Shown here: piece by piece, positions 28,884-39,373 of the stretch | Layout of the letters: the number at the start of each line of letters is the position of its first letter | How positions within the stretch are numbered: the stretch's first letter is position 1 | Source of the DNA: Kalmanozyma brasiliensis GHG001 | Lineage: Eukaryota > Basidiomycota > Ustilaginomycetes > Ustilaginales | DNA length: 64,000 bases | Assembly (NCBI RefSeq): GCF_000497045.1 | Contig: NW_015961950.1 | Span: forward strand, 310,001 to 374,000 | Direction: 5' to 3' | Translations under genes and position numbers: made by a program | Notes under the pieces: generated by a model | What the model saw: only the letters and a program-made list of their open reading frames with translations | The model's database searches: none | Told to the model about the DNA's origin: nothing

Positions 28884-29872
28884 ACTTGACGATGATTTGC
28901 GATGACGAGGAGCTGATGTGGCTAGGTTCGGATCTTCGATAGACTAGGTGGGTGCTGAGGCTGATTGTGATTGCTTCTCGAAGAGCTGTTGACGAAAGAT
29001 GTGGAAGGTGGTGATGATGGCGAAGGGTTTCTTGACGACGTTGAGTTGGTGATGAAGGTAGTCAGGTCGAGACTTGACTTGACTTCTTTAAGCGGAGGAC
29101 GACGCTGAGCAGACCATCAGAGTAGAATCTATCCACCCGCCCACCTCCTTTCTTGACTCGAGGGGAAGAAAGTGTCATTTGGACCCTGAAGGCTCAATCT
29201 TGCTCAAACGCTCGAACGGGCAACGCAGATTTCAATAGACTCTCTCACAGCAGCACAATGGAGCGGAAGAGCGTGATGTCATGCAGGAGGGCTGCAAGAA
29301 GGACGACTGTTGAACATGACCAAGTCCGACTGTCGTGTGCTGCTGCCTTGAATTTCTTCCCGCGAAATGTTGAAGCGGTTGATCAACATCTACTCGCCCA
29401 CTTTGCAACGCCTGTCCAAGACGCCGCCTGCTCGGTCTCTATTTCCTTCTCGCACGATTCTGTTTGATCGCCACGTGGTCTCTTCCTTCCGTTGCTCCTG
29501 AGCAGTATTGCCTTTCGGGTCCCGAGCATTGTCATCTCGAAGCATGACAGTTGCCCGGTCCTGTGATGTCTCGATGTGGACCAAAAGGCGTTCATGGCCG
29601 ATAAACACTCCGCCATGTGCAGTTGGATTACTGGCGCTCCGCCGTGTCACCGTCACGTGAAAATCCAGAGTGTTAAAGCAGCATTTCGAGTGAGCACCAG
29701 TGGGCGCGCAGCTGTCACTTTCTGCAGAGGCCTGGTGGGGAAGGAAGCGCACGCACACATCTTGACTGAGCCTCGAGCCTCTCCCACATCTCATTTCGTG
29801 ACGCTTTCTTGATTGTTCCTTTCCGCTACCGCCTCGCTGAGCGTCTGAGACTGAGCTGAGTCGTCTCTGATC
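28884..29872. other. Divergent intergenic region upstream of the NTF2-like and kinase-like genes
   Basis: 989 bp between head-to-head starts. It contains an open frame antisense to the kinase gene and its promoter (29390-30118) that has no family motif and is regarded as chance. No repeat or RNA gene seen. Confidence 0.45.
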
Positions 29873-31163
29873 ATGGCGCGACAATCCGATGTCAAAGAGA
29901 GGGTGGAGCCCCTTCTTGCCAAGGGCACGACCATCACCAAAGTAGATCACCTCGCAAAACTGTGGAAAGGGTGAGTACACGTACCAGCCACCTGTCAAAG
30001 CGACTGAAGCTTCATGCTTACGCACCTGATTGGCTTTGCAATGGTGACGCCATGACAGATACGGCTCTATCTCTCGCATCCACCTGGACACGTCCAAGTG
30101 CAAGGAAGCAGATCTCAACCAAACCTACATCGTCAAAATGGTAAAGACACAAAAAGAACAGGATCTGGCATATGACGAGGATCACGCCCGAAAAGTGCTC
30201 TCTTATTCCGTGGAAGCCAACTTCTACCGCGGCTTTCAGGTCAACAATAGGGTTGATCAACTCTTTATACCCGACTACTTTGCCGTGGACGTACTCGAAA
30301 CCAAGGACTTTCTACATATTGTACTGGTGCTCGAAGATCTTGATGTGCTCTTTCCGGTCATGACCGAGAAGAGGGAAACGCTCAATGATGCGCAGGTCAC
30401 CAAAGCTCTCGACTGGTTGGCCAACTTTCATGCGAGTTCGTGGAGCTCTCTCGGCGCTCTGGGTATCGACGCTCTCGGTAAGCTGGAATCGTTCTGTCCG
30501 ACCCCTCGCAACGCCATAGACATCGCTTGGCGAGGAGACGGCCTGTGGAAGCAGGGAGGCTACCACTACCTCTCAACGCGGATGAAGGAGCTCGAGTCCA
30601 TCAAGCTTAACAGTCGTTGGGGCAAGCTCGGTCTGCACGCCGATTCAGAACTTCCTTTTGCAGTGGACTGGTGTCTCAACAATCCAACAGATCGCAATCG
30701 GATCAGTCTGGTCCATGGCGACGTCAAGGCAGCCAATATGGCCTTTGACGGCGAAGACGCGGATAGTATGGTCATGTACGACTTCCAGTACGTGGGCCTC
30801 GGTCTCGGAGTTCAAGACCTCGCCAAATTCCTCACCACCTCTATCCCAGAAAGTTACCTCGACAGCCCGGACGGAGAGCAAAAGCTTCTGAAACAGTATC
30901 ACACTTTCTTGCTGGCCAAGGAAAGCGAAGTGGCGGTCAAGTACGAGTACGACGCCTTGATGAAGGACTGGGAGCTCGCACTCGTCAACTGGGTCAGGTT
31001 TTTGGCGGGCTGGAGCGGCGGCTTCTGGGGCAACGTGGATTGGCTGCAGAACAGGGTCGAAGGCTTGTTGAAGGACAAGGAGTGGGTTGATGGAGTCGTG
31101 AAGCGATGGAAGGAGGGTACAGAGGAGCCAGGAACTTCTAAGAGGCGCAGAACGAGCAAGTGA
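29873..31163 (+). CDS. CHK/APH-type small-molecule kinase-like protein
   Basis: Two exons, 29873-29970 and 30059-31163 (88-nt intron, GTGAGT...GACAG), 400 residues. Splicing rebuilds the nucleotide-binding loop: LWKG joins YGSISRIHLD, followed by NQTYIVKMV with the expected strand-3 lysine. The catalytic loop is LVHGDVKAANM near residue 251 (Brenner-type H-G-D-x-x-x-x-N) and the metal-binding aspartate is in VMYDFQYVGLG near 274. This places it in the choline-kinase/aminoglycoside-phosphotransferase fold, closest in style to the CHK or ecdysteroid-kinase-like (DUF1679) group. A basic tail (SKRRRTSK) could be a nuclear signal. Substrate unknown; it is not a typical choline or ethanolamine kinase. 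Confidence 0.82.
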
Positions 31164-31292
31164 CGCTGAAGACGGACCCTCGAATATCATTCATTCTCAT
31201 AAGACGGCGCTCAGCACGCCCACTCCGGTGCTTTTCGATGCATCAGAAGAGATTTGGATTGCTGCTCTTGAGAACCGAGTGTGGCCTGAGAC

Positions 31293-32966
31293 TCAGTCCT
31301 TTCGCTTCTTCTTCGGCCTCTCATCCCCATCATCTTCGTAGCCTCCATCCGCGTCTTCATCCGAGCTCGCTTCTGACGGCGAGCCGCCGTCCGAGTCCGA
31401 GTCTGCGTTAAAGTCGGCATCCTCTTCACTGTCCTCGTCTTCATCAGCACCGCCTGCAGGGCCCATCTCTTCGTCGTCGTCGCTGAGCAGACCAGCGGCA
31501 GCTGCTGCTGCCAATCCACCCGTCTCCTCGGCCATCTCATTCTTGACCCTCACCTTGCGCTCGGCAAGCCACGCCTTGAGGCGGTCGAGCTCCTCGCGCG
31601 AGATCGACTGGAACGTGTGATCGGTGCCGCTCTTAGTTGCGACGCGCAGATCGAATGTCTTGGAGGAGGCCACCGCGCCACCGACACGAGAGAGGATGGC
31701 TTGGTGGACCTCGGAGTAGGGCACGTAGACAGGCTGCTTTGAGACCCAGAGCAGCGACTTTTCGAGTGGGTACAGGTTGCCATCGGCTGCCTTGACGTTG
31801 CACTTGATGCTGCTCTGCCCGGAGGAAGACTCAAAGTCGGTGGGAGTGGCCACCTTCTGCCCCGAAAGCACCTTGAAGATGTTGGTGACGATGCGGAAGG
31901 TGGGCTCCTCGTAGCGCTTCTTGAGCTTGCCATCGTACTTTTCTTGGATAGTCTGCTCGTCGAGGTTGAGCTCTGCGTCCATCTCCTCTTCGCGCGGAAA
32001 TTGGAGCACAAGGTAAGGGTATCGAGTCTGACCCTGACGGATAGGTGGGTCGAGACCAATGACGAGCATGACGTGGATCTCGTCGGCCTTTGGCAGAAGG
32101 AAGAGCTTGTTCATGGAGCTGTAGAGGATCTTGTAGTCGTACGTCTTGCCGCGCAGACGGATGAAGGTGTTGAAAACGTCGATGTCGTAACGACCACGTG
32201 GTGTGAGAACCAGCACTTCTTTGAAGACGACGATCGAGTCGCCAGCGACTTGGCCGATGTCGGCCTTTGACTTGAGTGCTTCGTGGAACGCTTCTGCTGC
32301 TGTTTCGTCGTTGTTGTCCTCGCCGTCTGCTGCGCTACCAGCGTCACTGGCGTCGTCCTTGGTGGCTTGACCAGGAACGTAGAGACGCATTTCGACGAGC
32401 TGATCTCCCTTGCCGCGCCTCGACTTGCTGCCATTTGCATCTGATGAGCCGGTGTTGGCACCTGGCTGTTGTTGTTCGGGATTCAAGAACTCCATCGACA
32501 CTTCTGTCTTGGCGATGTTGCTGTTTGCGAGATGTGCGAGTGGCAATTCGAATGCGAGCTTGTCTCGAACCAAGAACTGAACGTCGTGGTTGCTGATCTT
32601 AGCCTGGCCCCAGTTCCATCCCCGTGTGGAGACCTCCTTTGTCTCGAGCGGCTTGTTGAAGTACTCTCGAATGTGAGACGAGAGACCCTCGTAGTCGTCG
32701 CGGACAAAGCCGTCAAAGTTGGTGCGCCTTGGGTTGGTCTGAGCGGACGAAGGTGTGTCTCGATCCTTGTTCAGAGAGATCGCGAGCTGATAATTCCGTG
32801 CGACTCGAATCCACTGGAACGAAGCCATCTGATCGGCAGGGATAGTGATGGTGCTGCCCTCACCGACGGAGGGCTTCCAGCCAAGGCCGCCCTGGGACAT
32901 TCTGAGCTTGCCCGGGGTAGTATCCAGACCATGGAAGATGTTTTCCCACTGTGTAGTTCCCGACAT
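31293..32966 (-). CDS. POB3: FACT complex subunit POB3 (SSRP1 without HMG box)
   Basis: 557 residues from the ATG at 32966; an upstream in-frame extension was not used because MSGTTQWENIFHGL is the conserved-type N-terminus. FACT (Spt16-Pob3) loosens and restores nucleosomes during transcription and replication. The order is an N-terminal dimerisation/PH-like region (LRMSQGGLGWKPS, IRVARNYQLAI), the structure-specific recognition region (GWNWGQAKISNHDVQFLV, ELPLAHLANSNIAKTEV), tandem PH domains (VVFKEVLVLTPRGRYDIDV, LRGKTYDYKILYSSM) and an acidic Asp/Glu/Ser tail ending in a lysine cluster. As in yeast, the HMG box of animal SSRP1 is absent, implying a separate Nhp6-like partner. It is divergent from coronin. 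Confidence 0.95.
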   Translation of the reverse strand: MSGTTQWENIFHGLDTTPGKLRMSQGGLGWKPSVGEGSTITIPADQMASFQWIRVARNYQLAISLNKDRDTPSSAQTNPRRTNFDGFVRDDYEGLSSHIREYFNKPLETKEVSTRGWNWGQAKISNHDVQFLVRDKLAFELPLAHLANSNIAKTEVSMEFLNPEQQQPGANTGSSDANGSKSRRGKGDQLVEMRLYVPGQATKDDASDAGSAADGEDNNDETAAEAFHEALKSKADIGQVAGDSIVVFKEVLVLTPRGRYDIDVFNTFIRLRGKTYDYKILYSSMNKLFLLPKADEIHVMLVIGLDPPIRQGQTRYPYLVLQFPREEEMDAELNLDEQTIQEKYDGKLKKRYEEPTFRIVTNIFKVLSGQKVATPTDFESSSGQSSIKCNVKAADGNLYPLEKSLLWVSKQPVYVPYSEVHQAILSRVGGAVASSKTFDLRVATKSGTDHTFQSISREELDRLKAWLAERKVRVKNEMAEETGGLAAAAAAGLLSDDDEEMGPAGGADEDEDSEEDADFNADSDSDGGSPSEASSDEDADGGYEDDGDERPKKKRKD

Positions 32967-33450
32967 CTTGAACGAATGCGCGATGACCGGTGAGAGGTGA
33001 AGTCGGCGGTGATGGACAGAGAGGCGAAGGGACAAAGCTGAGTCGGACTTGGCCAAAGCTTTGCTGCGCCGACATTGTGATTCTTCTTCTCGAGTGCACA
33101 GCGTCGAGTGCTCTCAACGCGACACGAATCTTCGAAAAGCAACACTCACTCACTCAGCCGCGCTGCCACGCTCATTTTTGGGAGTCAAAGTGTTACGCCG
33201 AGCCAGGGATGAGACCAATAAATGCCACACGGTCGCACGGATCAGGGATCAGCGGAGTCAAGAATTGAGCAGCGCCGATTCAGAAGGACGAGGTATGTGT
33301 GCGTGTGCCTACCTTCCCCTGCTTCTGGCATTAGCACAGCCGAGATCAGCTGCTTGGTCCCTTTCTTCTTGCTGATCTCCCACTTTCATCCCCCTCCATC
33401 CATCCATCCAGCCATCGACTCCCTAGAGCTCTTCAGCCTCAATCGCCAAA
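32967..33450. promoter_or_regulatory. Divergent promoter region of POB3 and coronin
   Basis: 484 bp between head-to-head starts. Includes a C/T-rich stretch with a short CATC microsatellite near 33,395-33,415, just before the coronin ATG, fitting a 5' leader. Confidence 0.5.
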
Positions 33451-35118
33451 ATGAGTCGCTTCGTTCGACCCTCCAAGTACCGTCACGTCTATCCCAACGT
33501 CGCCAAGAAGGAAGCCTGCTACGAGAACGTCAAGGTCTCCAACAATGCCTGGGACACCAACTTGCTCGCTGCCAACGGCAAGTACATCTCCATCAACTGG
33601 AATGCGTCCGGCGGCGGCGCTTTTGCAGTCCTCCCCGTCAATAAGCCAGGCAAGCTCGCCGACATCTATCCGCTGTGCCGAGGTCACACTGCTACCGTGC
33701 TAGACACCGCCTTCAGCCCCTTCGAGGACAACTTTGTCGCATCCGGATCCGACGATGGAACCATCGGTCTGTGGAAGATCGATGATGCCAAGTTCGACCA
33801 GCTCGATTGGTCCGACAAGGAGCGAGAGCGTAATGGCGGTGTCAAGGACTTCGAGCCCATCGCTCGCGTCTCTGGTGGAGGCAGGAAGATCGGCCAGGTG
33901 GTGTGGCATCCTACCGCATCCAACGTCCTTGCTGCTGCTACCGGCGACCACGTCATCAAGCTTTTCGACGTCTCGAATGCCTCCACTGCCTCCTCCTCGC
34001 CCAGCATCAGCCTCCGCGGATTCACCGACACCATCCAGTCGCTCGACTGGGACTGGACGGGTACCACGCTCATCGCCACCTCGCGAGACCGCAAGATCCG
34101 CACCTTCGACCCACGTCAGGGAGAGAACCCAGTCCAGGTCGCCGACTCGCACGGCGGTATCAAGGGCGCCCGTGTGATCTGGTGTGGCGACAAGGATCGT
34201 GCCATCACCACCGGCTTCTCGAAGATGTCCGACCGTCAAATGTTCCTCTGGGACACCACCAACCTCGCCAGCGGCCCGCTCAAGCAGGTTACACTCGACA
34301 CGTCGAGCGGCATCATCATGCCCTTCTGGAGCGACAACAACATTGTCTTCCTCGCTGGTAAGGGCGACGGCAACATCCGCTACTACGAGCTCGAAAATGA
34401 CGAGCTGCACTACCTCACCGAGTCCAAATCGAGCGAGCCGCAGCGCGGCCTGACTTTCGTCGGAAGGAGATTCCTCAACACGGACGAGAACGAGATCGCC
34501 AAGGCGTATAAGATCACGGGAACCACCATCCAGCCCGTGTCATTCTGCGTGCCGAGGAAGGCGGAAGGATTCCAGTCCGACATCTTCCCGCCTGCGCCGA
34601 GCGCCGAGCCGGCGCTGACGCCCAAGGACTTCTTCGACGGTAAGAGGGCCGCGAGGAACATGGTCAGCTTGGAGACTGGAAAGGGCGTTAGCAGCAGCGG
34701 CAGTGTCCCGACCGCATCTTCGACGACGACGGCAGCACCAGCGAGATCAGCAAGCCCTACCAAGTCGGCTTCGGCACCGACACCCGCTCCTGCCGCCGCT
34801 CCCGCACGCTCCGCTTCGCCAACTAAGCCATCCCCCGCCCCTGCTGCCGCCGCTTCGCCCGCACCAGCCGCCGCCGCGTCCCTGCCACCACCCACTCGCG
34901 CCGCCGAGCCCAAAGCCAACCCCACCCCCACTTCCACCAGCACCTCTACCTCTAACGGCACCTCCTCCAAAGAAGTAGACGAGCTCAAGGCACAGATCGA
35001 GAAACTCCGCACCGCCGTCGAGGAGAGGGATACCAAGATCCGACACCTAGAGCAGGAGAACGAGACGCTCAAGACCAACCAGAAGAAGGCGCGGGAGGCG
35101 CTGCTCAACTCGCTCTGA
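33451..35118 (+). CDS. CRN1: Coronin, actin-binding WD40 protein
   Basis: 555 residues, single exon. Starts MSRFVRPSKYRHVYPNVAKK, the conserved coronin N-terminus that contributes to F-actin binding. A seven-bladed WD40 propeller fills roughly residues 30-390 (ASGSDDGTIGLWKI, VVWHPTASNVLAAATGD, FLWDTTN), followed by the coronin C-terminal extension (EPQRGLTFVGRRFLN, PVSFCVPRKAEGFQSDIFPP). A linker of about 110 residues rich in Ala, Pro, Ser and Thr then leads to a C-terminal coiled coil (VDELKAQIEKLRTAVEERD) for oligomerisation and Arp2/3 contact. Yeast Crn1 (651) has a similar plan. Cytoskeletal, at actin patches. Confidence 0.96.
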   Translation: MSRFVRPSKYRHVYPNVAKKEACYENVKVSNNAWDTNLLAANGKYISINWNASGGGAFAVLPVNKPGKLADIYPLCRGHTATVLDTAFSPFEDNFVASGSDDGTIGLWKIDDAKFDQLDWSDKERERNGGVKDFEPIARVSGGGRKIGQVVWHPTASNVLAAATGDHVIKLFDVSNASTASSSPSISLRGFTDTIQSLDWDWTGTTLIATSRDRKIRTFDPRQGENPVQVADSHGGIKGARVIWCGDKDRAITTGFSKMSDRQMFLWDTTNLASGPLKQVTLDTSSGIIMPFWSDNNIVFLAGKGDGNIRYYELENDELHYLTESKSSEPQRGLTFVGRRFLNTDENEIAKAYKITGTTIQPVSFCVPRKAEGFQSDIFPPAPSAEPALTPKDFFDGKRAARNMVSLETGKGVSSSGSVPTASSTTTAAPARSASPTKSASAPTPAPAAAPARSASPTKPSPAPAAAASPAPAAAASLPPPTRAAEPKANPTPTSTSTSTSNGTSSKEVDELKAQIEKLRTAVEERDTKIRHLEQENETLKTNQKKAREALLNSL

Positions 35119-35339
35119 GCGGTTGGCGCGTGGCAGAATGACGAAATGGTAGACTTTCAAGCTTGCCACTGTTTCGCTGTGCGTGCGTCTGCAGGAGGGA
35201 TGTGTGCGTGCCTGCGTGATCGAATTGTGAGAGTCTGCGTGATTGAATTGGGTGGCTTCATTGGTTGCAGTGTATGCCATGTGAGTGTGTCTGCGGGGAA
35301 GCTTTTGTGTGATTCTGGATCACGCTGCAATCCAGCGCC

Positions 35340-36566
35340 TCACTTCGAAGGCGCCTGGAACACCTTCTCCCTGTACCACTTGAGCTCGTCAATACTAGCC
35401 CTGATATCGTTCAAAGCTCTATGATCCCCCTTCTTCTCCTCCCCTTCCTTCCTGGGCCTCCACGTCATCCCCTCCTCACTGCCGTACCAGCGTCTGACAA
35501 GCTCCTTGATCGAGCTCACATCCACGATCCTGTAATGCAGATGTTGAATGAGTTCAGGCATCTCTTTGACGAGAAAGACCTTGTCAGCGTGGACCGTGTT
35601 GCCGGCTAGGCAGGCGGCGTTGGGTACCGGGATGCGGTCGCGCATGTAGGCCAGGAGCGCTGCGCGCACCGACGCGTGCGGGTAGGAGGTGGTCGAGGAG
35701 AGGCAGGCCGAGGTTAGGCCGGAGAGGCCGTGTTGGTTGACACACCTGTGAAAGAAAGGAGAGGAGTCAGTGAGATTGTCACGGGAGGCAAGGGAGGGGA
35801 AAGGGGAACACGTACCAGGCATTCATAGAGTCGAGCACCTCCTTCGACGTGCTGATCACGTAGCTCACGCCTTCGTCGACAGGGTTGAGATCGCCGTCCG
35901 TGATGATACACGCCACTTCCAGTAGCCTATCGCCTCGATCGATGTCCAGTCCCGTCATCCTGTTCAACCAAAGCAAACGCAAGTGTCAGTCTCCTTGCCA
36001 CTACCGAGACGAGTCAGGCGAGGGAGGGCGTATACATACTCGCAATCGATCCAAACGAGTGGGCCCTTGCTCGCATCCAGCTTGACCGTCGCCGGAGGCG
36101 GCGGGATGGGCGACATCGCCTGCTCGGTAGTGTTCGACATCTTCTTGGTGATAGTCGCTGTGGCAGAGGCTGCTTTGACTGCTTGCCGTTTCGACAGGCG
36201 AGGATGGTTGTGCAGGAGGAACGCCACTAGTTTGCGGAACACGGATGCCTGCGGGGACGTGTGGTGCAGCGCTCGACGGTGATGCAAGAGTGCGGTCCGC
36301 GCGGAAGTCGGGAGAGCTTGACGAGTGTATGCGGATGCCAAGCTGAGTGTGCGATGAAGGAAGCCACCCCTAACGGCAGCGCTCGGAGCTGTGGACAGAA
36401 TCTTGTCGTGACAGGCCCACCGGGAGCAATTGCGCCGCGCAAGAGTCGATCTTCGCTGTGGGTCGGAGCTATTGTGAAGAGGATGGAGAAGCTCGCAGAA
36501 GTGAACAGGCGCACTGCGCAGATGTGGTTGAGGAGAAGAAGAACAATTTCGCGCACACTCTGACAT
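35340..36566 (-). CDS. REX2: Oligoribonuclease (DEDDh 3'-5' exonuclease, REX2/Orn)
   Basis: Three exons: 36566-36040, 35959-35816 and 35745-35340, with introns 35960-36039 (80 nt, GTATGT) and 35746-35815 (70 nt, GTACGT). Splicing creates the signature [15 protein letters not shown] across the first junction and [17 protein letters not shown] across the second, both diagnostic. Other DEDDh elements are [12 protein letters not shown] and [11 protein letters not shown]. It degrades 2-5 nt RNA to mononucleotides and acts in mitochondria in yeast. With the ATG at 36566 the protein has 358 residues and a long Arg/Ser/Ala/His-rich N-terminal extension fitting mitochondrial targeting. An internal ATG at 36140 would give a 216-residue form of usual length. 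The start is therefore uncertain; the exonuclease part is not. Confidence 0.88.
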
Positions 36567-36859
36567 GAAATGCAGGGTCCACCGAAAGAGTGGGCACGCG
36601 CTTCTGAGACAAAAGGACTTTGTCGATGCCACACTCAGGACAGCGCAAGCGTCGCTCCGAGTCTGTACGCACACCGACCTTTTCAAGCGTAGCGCTACCT
36701 CTCAGATTGCGGCCCCCTGAAATCGAATACGTGGCCCCGTTCAGATGATTTGGCGGAGCCTCACAGCTCACACGAAAGTATGCTGGTGCTATGTAACGTG
36801 AATTGCTGGCGAATCTGGCGGTCACGTTGGAAGAGACGCCCTGACAGGACAGACCCGGC

Positions 36860-38155
36860 CTACTTGCCGCCCTCGAGCAACCCCTTCATCAGCTCGATGC
36901 ACCTCTTGTTCTCCTCTTCCGTACCGACCGTGATTCTCAAGCATCCGGCACAACCCAGGTCCTTCGCCCTGTTCCTGACTACCAGGCCCATCTCCTCTGC
37001 CATGCGCTTGTAGACCATCTGCGCCACGTCGTTGTCTGGCTTGGATCGTGTCTCGAGATCGAGCATCTGGACGAGGACAAAGTTGGCTTCGTTGGCGCCC
37101 AAGATCGCGCCCGCACCGGGCAGCGTTTGGAGTGCCGAGATGAGCTGGTCGCGGTTGCGAATGAGCGTCTGTACGTTCTCGCGCATTTGCGCGATGCCCT
37201 TTGTTGAGAGTGCGAGCGAGGCAAGGTGGGCTGTGGGCGAAGAAATGTTGTAGGGCGCTTTGGTGTTGTTCATGATCTGGACCAATGGTGGCTGGGCGAA
37301 GGCGATACCCAGGCGGATCGCAGCGAGACCGAACGCTTTGGAGAGCGTCTGTGTGACCATGAGGTTCTGGTACTCGTGGACGAGGCTAACGGCGCTGACG
37401 ATCTCCTCAGCAGGTCGCTTGCCCATCCTCTTCTCCTCCTCGGCAAAGTCGATGTATGCCTCGTCGACCACGACGAGACCTTTGAACGCTGGGTTGTCGA
37501 GGACTTGGCGCACGTCGATGGGTGGGATGAGAGTGCCTGTGGGGTTGCCTGGCGAGCAGATGAATGCGATCTTGATGTCTGGGTCTTCGGCGAGCTTCTT
37601 GTTGACTGCCTCTACGTCAAGTGCGAACTTGCCGCCCTCGGTGATGAGGGGTACCTTGACGACTTCGAGGTCGTTGACGGCAGCGCAGACGCTGTACATG
37701 CCGTAAGTGGGTGGGCAGATGAGAATCTTGTCCTTGCCAGGACGGCAGCAAACTCGCTGCACCAGATCGAGCACCTCATCACTGCCAACGCCGAGAAACA
37801 CGAATGCATCGTTGGGAACACCACGCAGCTCGGCGACAGCATCCTTGATGCCGAACAGTCCAGGATCAGGATAGCGGTTGAGCGAGAGCGGGTCGTCTGC
37901 TTCCGTTGACTGGACTGGTGTCGCGCCATTCGAGGAGCCAGGGTTGTGAGGGATGACGGAATTGGGTGGCAACGAGTGGCCGAGGCTGTTCTCATTGGCA
38001 TCGAGGAGAATACCGGACTGGTAGTCATCTCGTGCACATCGGTAGGGCTCGAGCGATAGGATGTTGGGTCGGATGAGGTTCTCGAGCTTGAAGTGGGCAG
38101 GCTTGTGAGCTGCCGCGGCCGAGTTGGCGGCACCGTCGAGACCTTTGATCGTCAT
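36860..38155 (-). CDS. HIS5: Histidinol-phosphate aminotransferase
   Basis: 431 residues from the ATG at 38155; the frame continues upstream only to a TTG. PLP-dependent class II aminotransferase that converts imidazole acetol phosphate to L-histidinol phosphate in histidine biosynthesis. Motifs: NLIRPNILSLEPYRCARDDY and LLDANENSLG at the N-terminus, GVGSDEVLDLV (cofactor phosphate loop), ICSPGNPTGTLIPP, VVVDEAYIDFAEE (Asp/Tyr contacting the ring) and TLSKAFGLAAIRLG with the Schiff-base lysine near residue 272. The ending LRITVGTEEENKRCIELMK is typical. Divergent from frataxin; Gcn4-type TGACTCA lies 74 bp upstream, fitting general amino acid control. Confidence 0.96.
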   Translation of the reverse strand: MTIKGLDGAANSAAAAHKPAHFKLENLIRPNILSLEPYRCARDDYQSGILLDANENSLGHSLPPNSVIPHNPGSSNGATPVQSTEADDPLSLNRYPDPGLFGIKDAVAELRGVPNDAFVFLGVGSDEVLDLVQRVCCRPGKDKILICPPTYGMYSVCAAVNDLEVVKVPLITEGGKFALDVEAVNKKLAEDPDIKIAFICSPGNPTGTLIPPIDVRQVLDNPAFKGLVVVDEAYIDFAEEEKRMGKRPAEEIVSAVSLVHEYQNLMVTQTLSKAFGLAAIRLGIAFAQPPLVQIMNNTKAPYNISSPTAHLASLALSTKGIAQMRENVQTLIRNRDQLISALQTLPGAGAILGANEANFVLVQMLDLETRSKPDNDVAQMVYKRMAEEMGLVVRNRAKDLGCAGCLRITVGTEEENKRCIELMKGLLEGGK

Positions 38156-38481
38156 GCTGCTGATGCGTATCTGGTATGGAACGTAGGAAGGATGCGATGA
38201 TGAGAGAGCTATATGAAAGAGATGCGGATGACTCAGAAGGTGAGAGGTTGGGTTCTGTGCTGTCCAAAGATAGCCGGTGGCTATCTGAAATTTAGGTTGC
38301 CGAGTCACTGTGGCTGCTTCTTCCAACCGGCCGAGTCAAATTTAGTCCCGAGACGATCCTCCACACATGGCCCACCATTCGTGATTCTTGGCTTTCACAC
38401 AGTCGGAACGCATCTTGTTCTCTCAGGATCTTCACCATCGACGGTCACATCAGCTTGATCAGCATCGACGGCAACTCCGCC
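38156..38481. promoter_or_regulatory. HIS5-frataxin divergent promoter with Gcn4-type sites and a palindrome
   Basis: 326 bp. TGACTCA at 38229-38235 is a perfect Gcn4/CPC1 element. CGAGTCA at 38301-38307 and 38332-38338 differ from TGAGTCA by one base. A near-perfect palindrome, AGATAGCC-GGT-GGCTATCT, occupies 38268-38286. The site assignment is from consensus knowledge; regulation is inferred. Confidence 0.5.
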
Positions 38482-39373
38482 ATGAAGCTTCCGATGATGC
38501 TTCGAACGACGACTCAGCGAGGAACGTTCGCCTCGGCAGCAGTCCGACTCATTCCCACGCGTTCGGCCACCGCCGTCGCTGTTCGTGCCGTCTCATCAAC
38601 CGCACAAGCGAGCAATCGCCCATCGACAGTGCAGGCCCGCGTTCAGCTTATCTCGAATCGCTCATTCAGCACATCACAGAAGTGGGCGCATCCTACAGCC
38701 AAGTACACGGCGTCGCCTTTGACCGACGGCGAATATCACAAGCTCTCTAATCACGTGCTCGACTCTCTCACCGAGACCTTTGAAATGCTGCTGGAGGAGG
38801 CAGACATCGAAGCACTGGAAGAGGATGCAAGGTCAAAGAATCAAGGCGCGACAAGAGGGTCACCTGCCTCTGAGTGGGATATCGAGTGCGCAGTGAGTAT
38901 CCTGGATCGAACGCATCGGCGCCTCTGACTTGATTAGCCTCAGCTGACACTGACGCCCGACTTCTTCCCACGCCCTTTCGGTTCTGCGACCCTTCTCCCA
39001 CGCTTATTCAGTCTGGCGTGATGAACCTCAGGTGCGGAGTCCACGGCATTTGGGTCATCAACAAGCAGCCCCCCAACAAGCAGATCTGGCTCTCGAGTCC
39101 GAAGAGGTACGCAATCAGCCAGCACGGACTGACGCCGACAGGCTGGCGTCTGAATAAGATGCATCGGTGCCATTCCGAGAGAGTGACTGACAGCGATATG
39201 AATTTCATCGTTTCTCGACATACAGCGGGCCAAAACGATTCGACTACGACGCAGACAGCAAGACATGGTTCTGCCTCAAGGAAGGCGAAACTTCGACGCT
39301 TCATGAGATCCTGCAGGAGGAGCTATCGCAGGTGTTTGACACTGATGTGGAAGTCTTGCTTGAGGATGAATGA
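38482..39373 (+). CDS. YFH1: Frataxin, mitochondrial iron-binding protein
   Basis: Three exons: 38482-38892, 39012-39106 and 39226-39373; both introns are 119 nt (38893-39011 GTGAGT...CAG, 39107-39225 GTACGC...CAG). Total 217 residues. Exon 1 encodes a mitochondrial presequence (MKLPMMLRTTTQRG, many Arg/Ser/Thr) and the acidic first helix (SLTETFEMLLEEADIEALEE) used for iron and ISC-complex contacts. Exon 2 carries GIWVINKQPPNKQIWLSSPK and the junction to exon 3 rebuilds SSPKSGPKRFDYD, the family signature. Exon 3 ends with HEILQEELSQVF. Frataxin accelerates Fe-S cluster assembly on the Isu scaffold. Start chosen at the first in-frame ATG; ATGs at codons 5 and 6 are alternatives. Confidence 0.95.

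Noticed and set aside
29390..30118. 242-codon minus-strand frame overlapping the kinase-like gene start
   Set aside because: It runs through the kinase exon 1, intron and promoter, has no domain, and the spliced sense protein is clearly a kinase-like family member.
38156..38326. N-terminal extension of HIS5
   Set aside because: The extended frame starts at TTG; the ATG at 38155 gives the family-type N-terminus and leaves room for the promoter.
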